DNA from: Zygnema cylindricum
Taxonomy: Eukaryota; Streptophyta; Zygnematophyceae; Zygnematales; Zygnemataceae
NCBI GenBank assembly: GCA_037447655.1
Contig: JBBHKE010001632.1
Coordinates: 1 to 39,222, forward strand
Reading direction: 5' to 3'
DNA length: 39,222 bases
This document shows, one piece after another, positions 10,336-19,800 of the stretch; the stretch's first letter is position 1, and every line of letters starts with the position of its first letter. The translations under genes and the position numbers were made by a program. The notes beneath the pieces are model-generated. The model was not told the DNA's origin. It ran no database searches and saw nothing but the letters and a program-made list of their open reading frames with translations.

Positions 10336-11091
10336 TCTAAGCATCCGCTTGATCTTGCGCATATTGATTTATGTGGGGACCTAAAACTGGAGATGATTGG
10401 AGGAAACAAATATATTATGGTGGTGGTGGACGACTTCTCTCGCTTCACATGGGTAATATTACTTAAACACAAATCCGAAGCATTTTTACGCTTTCAAGAG
10501 TGGCATGTGATGGCCGAAAGGCAATGTGAGAGACAATTAAAATCTATTAGATCAAACAATGGAGGGGAATTTCCTGCTTTTGATCCTTATTGCAAAGAGT
10601 GGGGAATTTCTCACCAATATGCCGCATCTTACTCACCAAAATCCAATGGAGTGGCCGAAAGAAAGAACCGTACGCTTCAAAAAATGGTACGATCCATGGT
10701 ACACGGATCCGAGAGGAGTATTCATTTATGGGGCGATGCAATTTTAACGGCGAATTATATTTGCAATCGGCGAATTACATCCGTTTCGGGTGATAAAACT
10801 CCGTATGAGTTGTGGTATGGGCGAAAGGCTACCCTACACCACATTCGGATTTGGGGATGCCGTGCGTCGGTTTATATTCAAGCACAAAAGAGGAAGGGTA
10901 AGTTTGCATCAAAGAGTTGGAGTGGTTATTTCGTTGGATATAGTGAGAAAGGGAGTCTTTATCGAGTTTACGATCCGATTCGAAATATCATCGAGGAATC
11001 GAGAAATGTGGATTTTCACGAGGACTTATTATCCACAATCTCTCGATCGGCTAAGCGAAATTCTAATCTTGACTTTCATGAAGAATTTTAA
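10336..11091 (+). pseudogene. Integrase of copia C
   Basis: The frame reads on from the stop into LAHIDLCGD (first catalytic Asp) and VVVDDFSRFTWVILLKHKSE. It then reaches IRSNNGGEF, where the second catalytic Asp is replaced by Asn, and GVAERKNRTL with the catalytic Glu. The C-terminal part has TPYELWYGRKATLHHIRIWG and GYFVGY, typical for copia, and ends with TAA at 11089-11091. With one of the D,D,E metal ligands gone, the enzyme would be expected not to work. Confidence 0.85.
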
Positions 11092-11163
11092 ATTGGTGAT
11101 CTTAATGACATTGAGGGTTCGCATTCGGAAATTCAGCCAGAATCCACCTCCAATGTTAAGAGG

Positions 11164-12198
11164 GTGAATGGTAAAATTGAGGAGTATGTAAATTTTGGTA
11201 ACATTGGTGGGGATTCGCGAAGCGAAAATTCCCGAATGTCTTCGGACACGATGAAATCTTCGACTTCTAAATCAAGTGAACCGAATATTATTCAGGAGGA
11301 ACCAACGAGGGAGGAGAAAGAATTTGAGCCGAGGAGGAGTATGCGAGAAAATAGGGGTAAAAAACCGGCTCGTCTTTCTTTTGATGGTAACGGGAATGTG
11401 GAGAATTCGTATTATTTTATTTCGGTGGAGAGGGAGGATGATTTTCTTTTATAGCAATCGTTATGTGAAAGTAAGCCGGGCGATTCGCAATCGTATGTGG
11501 AAGCACGAAAATCATGCGATAGAGAGAAGCATTGGAAATCGGCGTGGGAAAGAGAACTTCAATCAATTATTGACAACCGTACTTTTGAGTAGGTAAGCCT
11601 ACCGGAGGGTAAAAAGGCTATTGATGCAAAATGGATTTTTAAAACCAAAACTGGTGCATCGGGGGAAGTAGTAAAACATAAGGCTTGGTTAGTTTGCAAG
11701 GGCTTTCAACAAAGGGAGGGGATAGATTATACGGAGACGTATGCACCGGTTATTAAGTTTGATTCATTGAGGATGATTATTGCTATTGCCGTTGCCGGCA
11801 AGAAGCACATTCACCAAATGGACATAGAAACGGCATTCTTAAATGGTGACTTAGAGGAGGAGGTTTAAATAAAAGTTTCGGAAGGAGTAGTGTCGAAGGA
11901 GGGGAAGGTATGGCGGCTGCGAAAGTCTTTGTATGGACTAAAACAGGCACCGCGGACTTGGTATTTGAGATTACACAAGGTCCTAACCAAATTTGGATTT
12001 GTACGAACAGTTCTTGACTGTGGAGTTTACGTAAAAGGCGAGGGGGAGGATCAAATCATATTTTCTGTCTACTTGGATGACTTTTTGATGATATGTGACA
12101 AGTTGACGCGAACCGCGGAATTGAAGGAGTACCTGCGTCTACACTTTAAAGTCACAGATTGGGGGACGTACGATATATTCTTGGAGTGGAAGTTTTGA
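11164..12198 (+). pseudogene. Linker and reverse transcriptase of copia C
   Basis: The stretch 11164-11454 is the low-complexity integrase-RT linker with a PRRSMRENRG-like basic block. After a shift and a stop near 11590, the RT blocks follow: KWIFKTK, LVCKGFQQREGIDYTETYAPV, and QMDIETAFLNGDLEEEV with its catalytic Asp. A TAA stands at about 11866. The 11890-12198 stretch then holds KSLYGLKQAPRTWY and the active site YLDD, an accepted variant of YVDD. It ends with TGA at 12198. Confidence 0.85.
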
Positions 12199-12349
12199 GG
12201 TATGATAATGGAGATATTAAATTGTCGCATGCGCAATATTGAAAAGAAGTACTAACAAAATTTGCTATGTTGGATTCTTAGCCAGTTTTTACACCACTAG
12301 ATTCCAAACTTCAATATCGCAAATTTGAGGAGGAAAAAACTGTCCACAT

Positions 12350-13010
12350 GCCCTATCGTGAGGCCGTTGGAAGTTTGATGTATTTCAGTGTGGCCACGCG
12401 ACCGAATATTTCAGCAACAGTTTTTGTCGTGAGCCATTTTGTCAAGCTCCTAAAAGGATTCATTGGGAGGCCGTGAAGAGGATATTTCGTTACCTTGCAG
12501 GTACGGTCGAGATTTGTTTACTATTTCGATCTGGACGGACATCTTTGGAGTGCGTGGGATATTGTGACGCAGATTGGGGTGGAGATTTTGATACAGGAAA
12601 GTCAACATCTGGATATGTTTTTGTTTTTGGTGGCGCGACAATATTTTGGAGTTTGCGACTCCAACCAACTGTCGCATTAAGTTCAACCGAAGCGGAGTAC
12701 ATGGCAGCGTGTCATACATCTAAATCGCCGATTTGGATTAAGGGGCTACTTGGAGAATTGGGGAATACAATTGGATGAATGAAAACATTTTCCTGACAGA
12801 ATGAGTTCGATGGCGTTGGTGAAGAATCTTGTCTTTCACAAAAGGACAAAACATATAAGGATTCAGTGGCACTTCGTACGCGATTTGGTCACCGCAAAGG
12901 AAGTTGAATTTTTGTACGTTTCGACGTTGGAGGAAGCTACGTATATGTTGACGAAAGCCGCGAGTCATGATGTACTTTTGAGGGGAAGACCCAAATTAGG
13001 GTTGGTGTAA
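12350..13010 (+). pseudogene. RT connection and RNase H of copia C
   Basis: After the RT stop, short frames carry the PYREAVGSLMYFS.ATRPNI block. The stretch 12473-12778 then encodes MKRIFRYLAGT, GYCDADWGGDFD (RNase H Asp) and ALSSTEAEYMAA (Glu and Asp region). A shift leads to 12801-13010 with KNLVFHKRTKHIRIQWHFVRD, the conserved polyprotein end. The frame ends at 13008-13010, just before the polypurine tract. Confidence 0.8.
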
Positions 13011-13021
13011 TGATTACAACT

Positions 13022-13034
13022 TTGAGAGGGGGAT
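13022..13034 (+). promoter_or_regulatory. Polypurine tract of copia C
   Basis: The sequence TTGAGAGGGGGAT lies directly before the 3' LTR start at 13035. The purine run AGAGGGGGA primes plus-strand cDNA synthesis in copia elements. Confidence 0.85.
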
Positions 13035-13127
13035 TGTTAGGTTCAAGGTTGTAATCAGTCGTCGCGGTTTGTCGCGCGGCCAGCTAAATTGTCGTTAATT
13101 CAAGTTAGTGGTCTTTACGACAAGTTA

Positions 13128-13646
13128 CACCGTGAACCGCTATTAGCGTGTTGGATGCTAATTGTGGTACCCTGTTTTTTTCGGCAAATTCTCAAATAGA
13201 ATTAAACATTCTAAATGTTTCTACACGTTATTTGAGGTAGCCTATTAAATAGGATTCATGACTCTAATTAAGTTTCATTATAATTAGTGTGGTGTACGGT
13301 CTGTCTGTTACGTACATTTTTGTACTTTTTCAAGTAGAAAAGTACAGAAAAGATATTCACGCTGCCCCGTAGTCGCGCTAACATGTAATTGCGTAAATAT
13401 TTTCCGGCATTCGCGGATGTAAAAAAAACACGACGGCGTACGATTTGAACAATTTTGTACATGCACATATTGTAGTGTGGCGATATTCTGCACCGAAAAT
13501 TTTTACAAAGCAGTTTACAAATTAGAGTGTACGAAAAATTATAATAAATATTATTTCCAAAAAGAACGACATTCCCAATTAGCGTAAATAACGTTAATTG
13601 TTTCATTACGCTATCTATTTCATTACGCTAATAGCGATTCACGGTG
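13128..13646. mobile_element. TA-flanked inverted-repeat element (MITE-like), copy 1, 519 bp
   Basis: The ends are CACCGTGAACCGCTATTAG and the inverse CTAATAGCGATTCACGGTG. TA flanks it on both sides (13126-13127, 13647-13648). The uninterrupted 5' LTR shows the empty site with a one-base difference, so insertion at TA with TA duplication is directly supported. It has no recognisable transposase. TA duplication fits Tc1/mariner-type mobilisation, but the termini match no family I know. Confidence 0.85.
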
Positions 13647-13812
13647 TAGTGGTCCAGGTTGGTTTGGAGTCATTAAGTCTAGCTGTACGGATTTGTAGTA
13701 CGATGGTCTCGCGAAGGTTTAGTTTGGCGACGACCAGGTATTTTTGTTTCGTTTGGTGTGTACGGTTGGTGGGTTTGTTTTGTCTTTATTTGTTTTGGTT
13801 GTACGTTTGCTT

Positions 13813-13945
13813 AGTACTTTTGTTGTACGTAGTTTCGCGTATAAACACAATTTGATTGGTAGGCTCTTCGTGCGCACTTTATGTTTGGTTTGGTTTTATA
13901 GTTTGATAGTGTGACGCTTCACTTGCAGTACTATATACTGCAGCT
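13813..13945 (+). repeat. 133-bp LTR segment, first copy flanking a 676-bp insert
   Basis: This LTR segment, from AGTACTTTTG to CTGCAGCT, recurs at 14622-14754 at equal length with only a few differences. Both copies share bases that the 5' LTR lacks, so the duplication arose in this LTR. Confidence 0.85.
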
Positions 13946-14621
13946 AAGGGTATGTCCCCATGTACTTGTAACTTAGCGAACTTACTTTGTATTTTAGCGC
14001 GGATCCGGCGAACCCGGTGTTCAAGTGTCCCTATGTCTGTAAGGACGAAATCGTAACTTACGCTTGTGACGATTGTATACGTCGACAGTACCTGTGACGG
14101 TTTTCAACATCTACAGTCTGTGGTCGCACGTTGTTTTTTGTACCTGCGTGTGACGTCGCATGTCTTACCGTGACATTGTAGACGTAGCGCCTTCCAGCCT
14201 GTGCAATTTCACGGTCGAAGAAGATGCACTTTGTCTTCGCGTCGCCTGTCCGCTCGACGTGAAATGGCATCGGAATTTGAAGACCCCTGAAAAAAAGAAA
14301 TCCGTACTAGACGAAAACGGACAAATCTAAACAAATTGTGTACTTGAATTTGTCTTATTAAAACGCAAACGGACAAAACATAGCGAACTATGTACTTTTC
14401 TTTGTCCTTGGAAATCGAAGGATTTTTGTCGAAATCTACGGCACGTGCGAAAATATGTTCCTATTTGTCAATCAAAAAAACCTAATTTTAAATCACAACG
14501 CGCACGTGTTTTAAACATAAGGTTGAAGATGACGTTTTTTGTCGTCGAAGTGGGTCGAAAAGCACAAGACGACAAATTTTCGTACATCCTAAGTTCAAGG
14601 ATGACGCAAATTGTACTCTGC
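13946..14621. other. 676-bp insert of unknown origin within the 3' LTR
   Basis: It lies between two copies of a 133-bp LTR segment and starts and ends at a CTGCAG sequence. I see no terminal inverted repeats and no coding capacity. A TGACG-rich part around 14060-14190 shares GTGACATT(T)GTAGACG with the intergenic block near 35.8 kb, so it may be a dispersed repeat. Confidence 0.6.
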
Positions 14622-14754
14622 AGTACTTTTGTTGTACGTAGTTTCGCGTATAAACGCAATTTGATTGGTAGGCTCTTCGTGCGCACTTTATGTTTGGTTT
14701 GGTTTTATAGTTTGATAGTGTGACGCTTCACTTGCAGTACTATACACTGCAGCT
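14622..14754 (+). repeat. 133-bp LTR segment, second copy
   Basis: It matches 13813-13945 and is followed by the rest of the LTR, uninterrupted to 14897. Confidence 0.85.
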
Positions 14755-14897
14755 TAGTGGGAGGGAAACTTAACCTTTTTATGGGAGAAAAATGTCCGTG
14801 AAATATATTGACTTTCGTGGACAGTTCTCTCTCGTCTGAATTATGTTTATGCTTCCGCTGTAATCTTGCACTCTGCATTTTGTGTAAGATCCTGTCA

Positions 14898-14902
14898 GTA
14901 AA
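14898..14902 (+). repeat. Right target-site duplication of copia C (GTAAA)
   Basis: GTAAA directly follows the LTR end CCTGTCA and matches 7573-7577. Confidence 0.9.
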
Positions 14903-15333
14903 TAGAACCAATGGCAAAATAATGCACTTTGGTAAATACCACTCTATTAGATGTCCACGACAAACTGATACCCCGATAAGCTGATACTGTAGCACTCGTG
15001 AGAGAACTTTCCAAACTGCTTCTCGTGCTAGGAAAATCACCATCCACGTGCTGACACGTCGCTATATCCGAGTGTCGCTGAAAAATAGATGATGATGGAT
15101 GACGCATAGCTGCAATTTGATGCGCTATCGAGAAAATTCCGCCCGATTTCACATCACCTTCTGTGAAAGTTTGAAACCTTTTCCATTCCTCAGGAATTGA
15201 GAGTTACTTGAGACCCATTTGTAATCTATTATTACGATAGAACACTCTAAATCCTCCAACGCCTTTTTCTGGCGTTGCCATCTGGGCTGCCACAGAAATG
15301 CCACGTAGACAAAAGAAACGCGATAATGTAACA

Positions 15334-15785
15334 GTATCACGTGTAAATGCCGTGACTCAATTTCGACATGAGATTTGTAACAAATGGTGCGTTTATTTCA
15401 TACGAAATACTCACAAATCTAGCATACCGTGCGGAAATTCCCCATCCTTAATTTTCGTGCGGCTTAATTTTCTGCAGCCGCAATGCTCGCACAGTCGCAC
15501 GTTCTAACACATTGCTTCACAATTCAAGAAGCAAAAGCACATATATGAAATAGTGTAGGCTTGTGCAATTGCTGTGACTCAAAATCTCGAGCCTTACAAG
15601 TCAAGTAACCAAACGTGCGTACATTTCATGCAATATTTCACACGAAACCAGCATACCGTTCGTAGAAGTTCCCATTCAGAAATTTCGTGCGACTACTTGT
15701 AATTTCTTGCAACCGCACACGTTCGCACGTTTTACACATTGCTCCAAAATTTTAAAACAAACTAAGCCATGTGAAATAGTGTGGA
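15334..15785. repeat. Diverged tandem duplication, two units of about 225 bp
   Basis: Unit 1 (about 15334-15558) and unit 2 (about 15559-15785) share, in the same order, TGACTCAA, a GTGCGT-TTTCAT block, AGCATACCGT, TTTCGTGCG, GCAACCGCA-like, CGCACGTT, ACACATTGCT and GAAATAGTGTGG. They are strongly diverged. The last block is followed at 15836 by an inverted copy (CCACACTATTT), giving a hairpin. No gene is seen in 14903-16090. Confidence 0.65.
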
Positions 15786-16090
15786 CTGCCACTGTTATCC
15801 TGCTGCAGCTTGCAGAGACGCTTCATGCTTGCAAGATCCACACTATTTGTGGTGCTGCTAGCTTTCCTGCAGATTGCTGCAGATTGCTGCTCGTACTTGT
15901 TGCAATAAAGTGTTAGGGTTTTAGGATTCTGGCTAGTTAATCTGTAAGGAATAAGAAGTAGGAAGAGGTTTCTAGTATTTTACAATATTGAAAAAGCGTG
16001 TGAGAGAAAAATAAGAGAAAGAGTTAAAAGTTGAATAGGCAAAAAAAATAGAAAAAGAAGGCTTCTGGAAAAGAAAAATAGATTGCCGCC

Positions 16091-16775
16091 ATGGCTTTTG
16101 TTATCGATGAAAATTTTCTTGCGATTACGGCAATAGTTACTGTAAGTGTTTTTTTTTTTTTGTTTAATTGTTATTATTATTTATTTAATCGGAATTTAGA
16201 CTTCTACCTATTTTTTACGGTCTCGGTTTCCTCCACACATTTCTATTTCATTTAATGCCTATTGCAATTTCCCTTTTAGTTTATTGAAGTTTTATTTCAT
16301 TGAATAGCAATTATATTATTCCGTTTTTGTTAAAGTTTTTGTTATATGTCCAATTAATTCTTTAATTCTGTTGTAAACACTATTTTTTTTCTTGAGGAGC
16401 AGTCAGGAAAAACTGTTTTTTTTTCTTTTTTTCTTTTCAATTTAAATAAAACGTTGAAAGCTTATTTATTATTTTCGAGAAAGTACAGTTTTTATGGTGT
16501 ATAGTTATGATTTATGTAACGATCAGTTAATCATATATTTATGTATATATTAGTATTTTGGATTATCTGCACCATATTTCAAAAATCTGTGGCCGTATTT
16601 TATTATAATTTTAAATTCACATATTACTTGTTTAAAATTTTATTTCAAAAAAATGGAATAGCAACAAAAGTACAATGTATGGCTTCATTTTCCTCACCAT
16701 ATTTTATGAATTTATAATTATTATTTGTCATTTTTTGTGTTCCAGTAAAATGTATTCATTCAACTTCATTTATTT

Positions 16776-16807
<32 letters not shown>

Positions 16808-19800
16808 TTTCTGTGAATTATGTTCATCCAACTTAACTTAAATGTTTGATTTCTTTTTTTTTGCTTTTTCTTTTTTCTTTTGCAGTTAGTATACCAATTG
16901 ATTTTTTTTACTGTTGCCGTAATTTTTAAATTCGATAAAGTGACCGATTTTGCAGGTGAATTTAAAGCTTACATCACTTTTTGGGTTTTTATATTTTTTT
17001 CTTCAGTATCTTTGTTTAAATTCGATAAAGTAACCGATTTTTCAGTTGAGGCTAAATTTTTTATTTGAATTTATAGGACTTTTTTCAGTGTTCTCATTTA
17101 AATACAGTAAATTAATTGACTTTGCAGGTGCAGTTTAATCTTAGGTTAAGACTTTTAGACCAATGTTTAGTATTGTAGGTGAGGTTGAAACCTTCTTAGA
17201 ATTATTTATGGCAGTTTTTATTGTTTTAGGTGAGGTTGAAACCATTTTAAATTTTTATAGCTTTTTATTATTATTATAGGTGAGGTTAATTTTTAGGGCA
17301 TTTTTTAACATATTTCTCATTAAGTATTCTTTTACAACATATGCAGACTACTGAAAAAATCAAAGAAAAGTAAATTAGTAAGTATGTTGCCTATTTAAAA
17401 GAAAAAATATATATGTAAAAACTATGTATGTATAATTGTTTCGCGATACTACTTAAAGCCTGCTTGTTTGACGCTTTTGAGCAACATTTCTCACATTTAC
17501 TTCTTAAAACCTTTAATCGTGTTTCTTTGGTGTTGTTGACATTTGCTCTAGTATTTTTTTTTTTTTTTGCTTTTGTAGGAGTACATTGTTATTGGTTAAA
17601 AACAATAATATGATATATGTTTTTTGACATTTTCTGTTGATTTTCTTATCACAGGAGGGACAAATTTTGTAATTCTTGCCCTACTGACGGCAATTTTAAA
17701 AGGGCAGTGGTCTGTGAGACAGGTGAGGGCTCTAAATTACTACTATAGAAAGGATTGGAGAGCTACAAAATACAAGAACGTGAATGTTTTTTGTCTTTTT
17801 TTCCAAAGAAAAAGACAAAATGATGATTAGAGAGGTAGTAGATAAATAATTTATGTCTTGTTTCCAGAAAATTTCACTTCCAAAGGTACTAAAGTAAATG
17901 GTTGTAATCATTGGAGAGGTACTGCATAATTGATTTTTGTCCTTTGTCCTGAATAAAGACAAAATAATGTTTGGAAAGGTACTAAATAAATGATTTTTAT
18001 TTCGTTTCAGACAGTATTAACGCTTCTCATCGTAATATGGGGTCTCCGACTTTCCATTTTTCTGCTTTTAAGGTGCAGTTTATATCCTTGCTTATGTTTC
18101 CATTTTTCATTTTAAAGTGAAATTAATACCTTACCGCTGTTCCGATTTTGTTGATGTTTTTTTATCAATCTGTGAGTTTGATGAAATAGTTGCTGAGAAA
18201 CCTCCAATAATGAATTAAAAGTTTAGTAAGTGCGATGGCGACTCTACGAGATAGAAAATTAGAGAGCGTAGTTGAGTGCTGATAGAATCTGATGTTTGTT
18301 CTCCCTCTCTCTCTCTCCCTCTCTCTCCCTCTCTCTCCCTCTCCTCTCTCTCTCCCCCCCTCTCTCTTTCCCTCACTCTCCCCCCCTTCTCTCTCTCGCT
18401 CTCCCTCTTGCGCCCACTCCTCTCTCCCCCCCCCCTCTGTCTCCCCCCTTCTCTCTCTCGCTGCCTCTCTCTCGCTCCCCCCCCTCTCTCTCTTTTCCTT
18501 TCTCTCTTTCTCTCTCTCTCTTCTTTGTCCCTCTTTCTCTTCTTCCTCCCTCCCTCCCTCTCTCTCCCCAGGATTTTGAGTTGGGGTGAGGATAAACGCT
18601 TTGATGGTAGTCGAAATAGTATCGCAAGTACGGCCATATTTTGGACCTATCAGGTACAAAATTGTCCTTTTTTTAATGCAATTATTGTTTGGGTGACTTT
18701 AGAAAAATGTAAGCAGTGTTTAAACGTATTTTAAACTAGGTTTTTACAGTCTTAAAAGATATTATTTGTCCACATTGTCGTTTAAACTTGGTTTTTATCA
18801 TTTAACTCTCACATTTCGTCTCAAATTTCAATTTGTAGAGGACAGTAACTTGTATCCGGAAGTTAATGTTTTTTGTCTTTATTGACGTTCAGAAGGTTAG
18901 TCGAATGACTTTGAAGTTATGTTAAAAACAATATACATATATTTTTTAATAAAAAAAATGTATTTGCCAAATTTGCAGTGGAAAGTTTTGACAAATGTAT
19001 TGCATGTATGTGGTTTACATACTTGACCAAATTCATTTGATTGGGAATCTGGTTTCATATTTTTATTTTTCATATTTCAGTCTTTGTCAGAGGTCCACTG
19101 GGAAAAATAAAAAACTAAAACAGAATCGATGTACCAAATCAATATTCCAGCTTAATTTTATCATAACATGAGTGAGAAGTAAAAAATTCATTCAAATCTC
19201 TCCGCTCTTCTCCGCATCTCTCCTCTCCTCACTCATCTCTTCTCTTCTCTTCTGTCTCTTCTCTATCTCTTCTCTTCTCTGCTCCTCTCTCTCTCTCTTT
19301 CCTTTCTTTACACTTCCCCCGATATCCATATTTACCCAAATTCGATCCCCGTTTCCTTCCTTTCCAGGCGGTATGGGTTTGGGTTTGTAGTCTTCCTGTG
19401 ACAATTGTTAACGGCACAACTCGAAACCCGTCTATTGGCACCCTCGATATTATAGGATGGATATTATGGACAATTGGACTTATTATCGAAACAATTGGGG
19501 ACCAACAAAAACTTAATTTTAAAAATAGTGTGGCGAATCGAGGCCATTGGTGCGATGTGGGAGTTTGGAAATGGTCTCGACATCCAAACTATTTTGGGGA
19601 GGTAAGGTTTTTTTTTTTTTTGGTTGGTTTGTTTGTTTGTTTTGTTTGTTTGTTTTGGTTTGTTTTGTTTTTTTTTGTTTTTTTTTTGTTTGTTTGTTTT
19701 TTATTTTCTCCTTCGATTGATTTTGAAAGAGGAATTTTGTTTAGTGTAAATTTAATCCGTGGAGTAGCAGGTTTTTTTGTTATGAAATTTGACTCTCTCT

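Larger units (their letters stand above)
7578..14897 (+). mobile_element. Ty1/copia retrotransposon C, complete in structure, dead, with nested insertions
   Basis: The element has TG...CA LTRs, a primer-binding site, gag, protease, integrase, RT and RNase H in copia order, a polypurine tract and a GTAAA target duplication. It spans 7320 bp, of which about 1330 bp are later insertions inside the 3' LTR. Frameshifts and stops occur throughout. The LTRs differ at many visible positions, so the insertion is not recent. Its family differs from A and B: the LTRs are unrelated and it has a Gly/Arg-rich gag tail with two zinc knuckles. Confidence 0.95.
13035..14897 (+). repeat. 3' LTR of copia C, split by two insertions
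   Basis: It begins TGTTAGG and ends CCTGTCA. It spans 1863 bp. Removing the 519-bp inverted-repeat element with one TA copy (521 bp) and the 676-bp insert with one 133-bp repeat (809 bp) leaves 533 bp, identical in length to the 5' LTR. Confidence 0.95.

Noticed and set aside
14445-14723. Open frame of 92 codons across the 676-bp insert and LTR
   Set aside because: It crosses a repeat boundary and has no recognisable domain.
14895-15166. Minus-strand open frame of about 85 codons ending at the copia C insertion site, as if a host exon were interrupted
   Set aside because: The frame runs only about 20 codons further across the rejoined target site. I recognise no family, and frames of this length are common by chance here.
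18165-18734. Overlapping open frames of 84-164 codons on both strands
   Set aside because: They consist of Ser/Leu/Pro or Arg/Glu/Gly repeats from the CT tract in DUF1295 intron 4.
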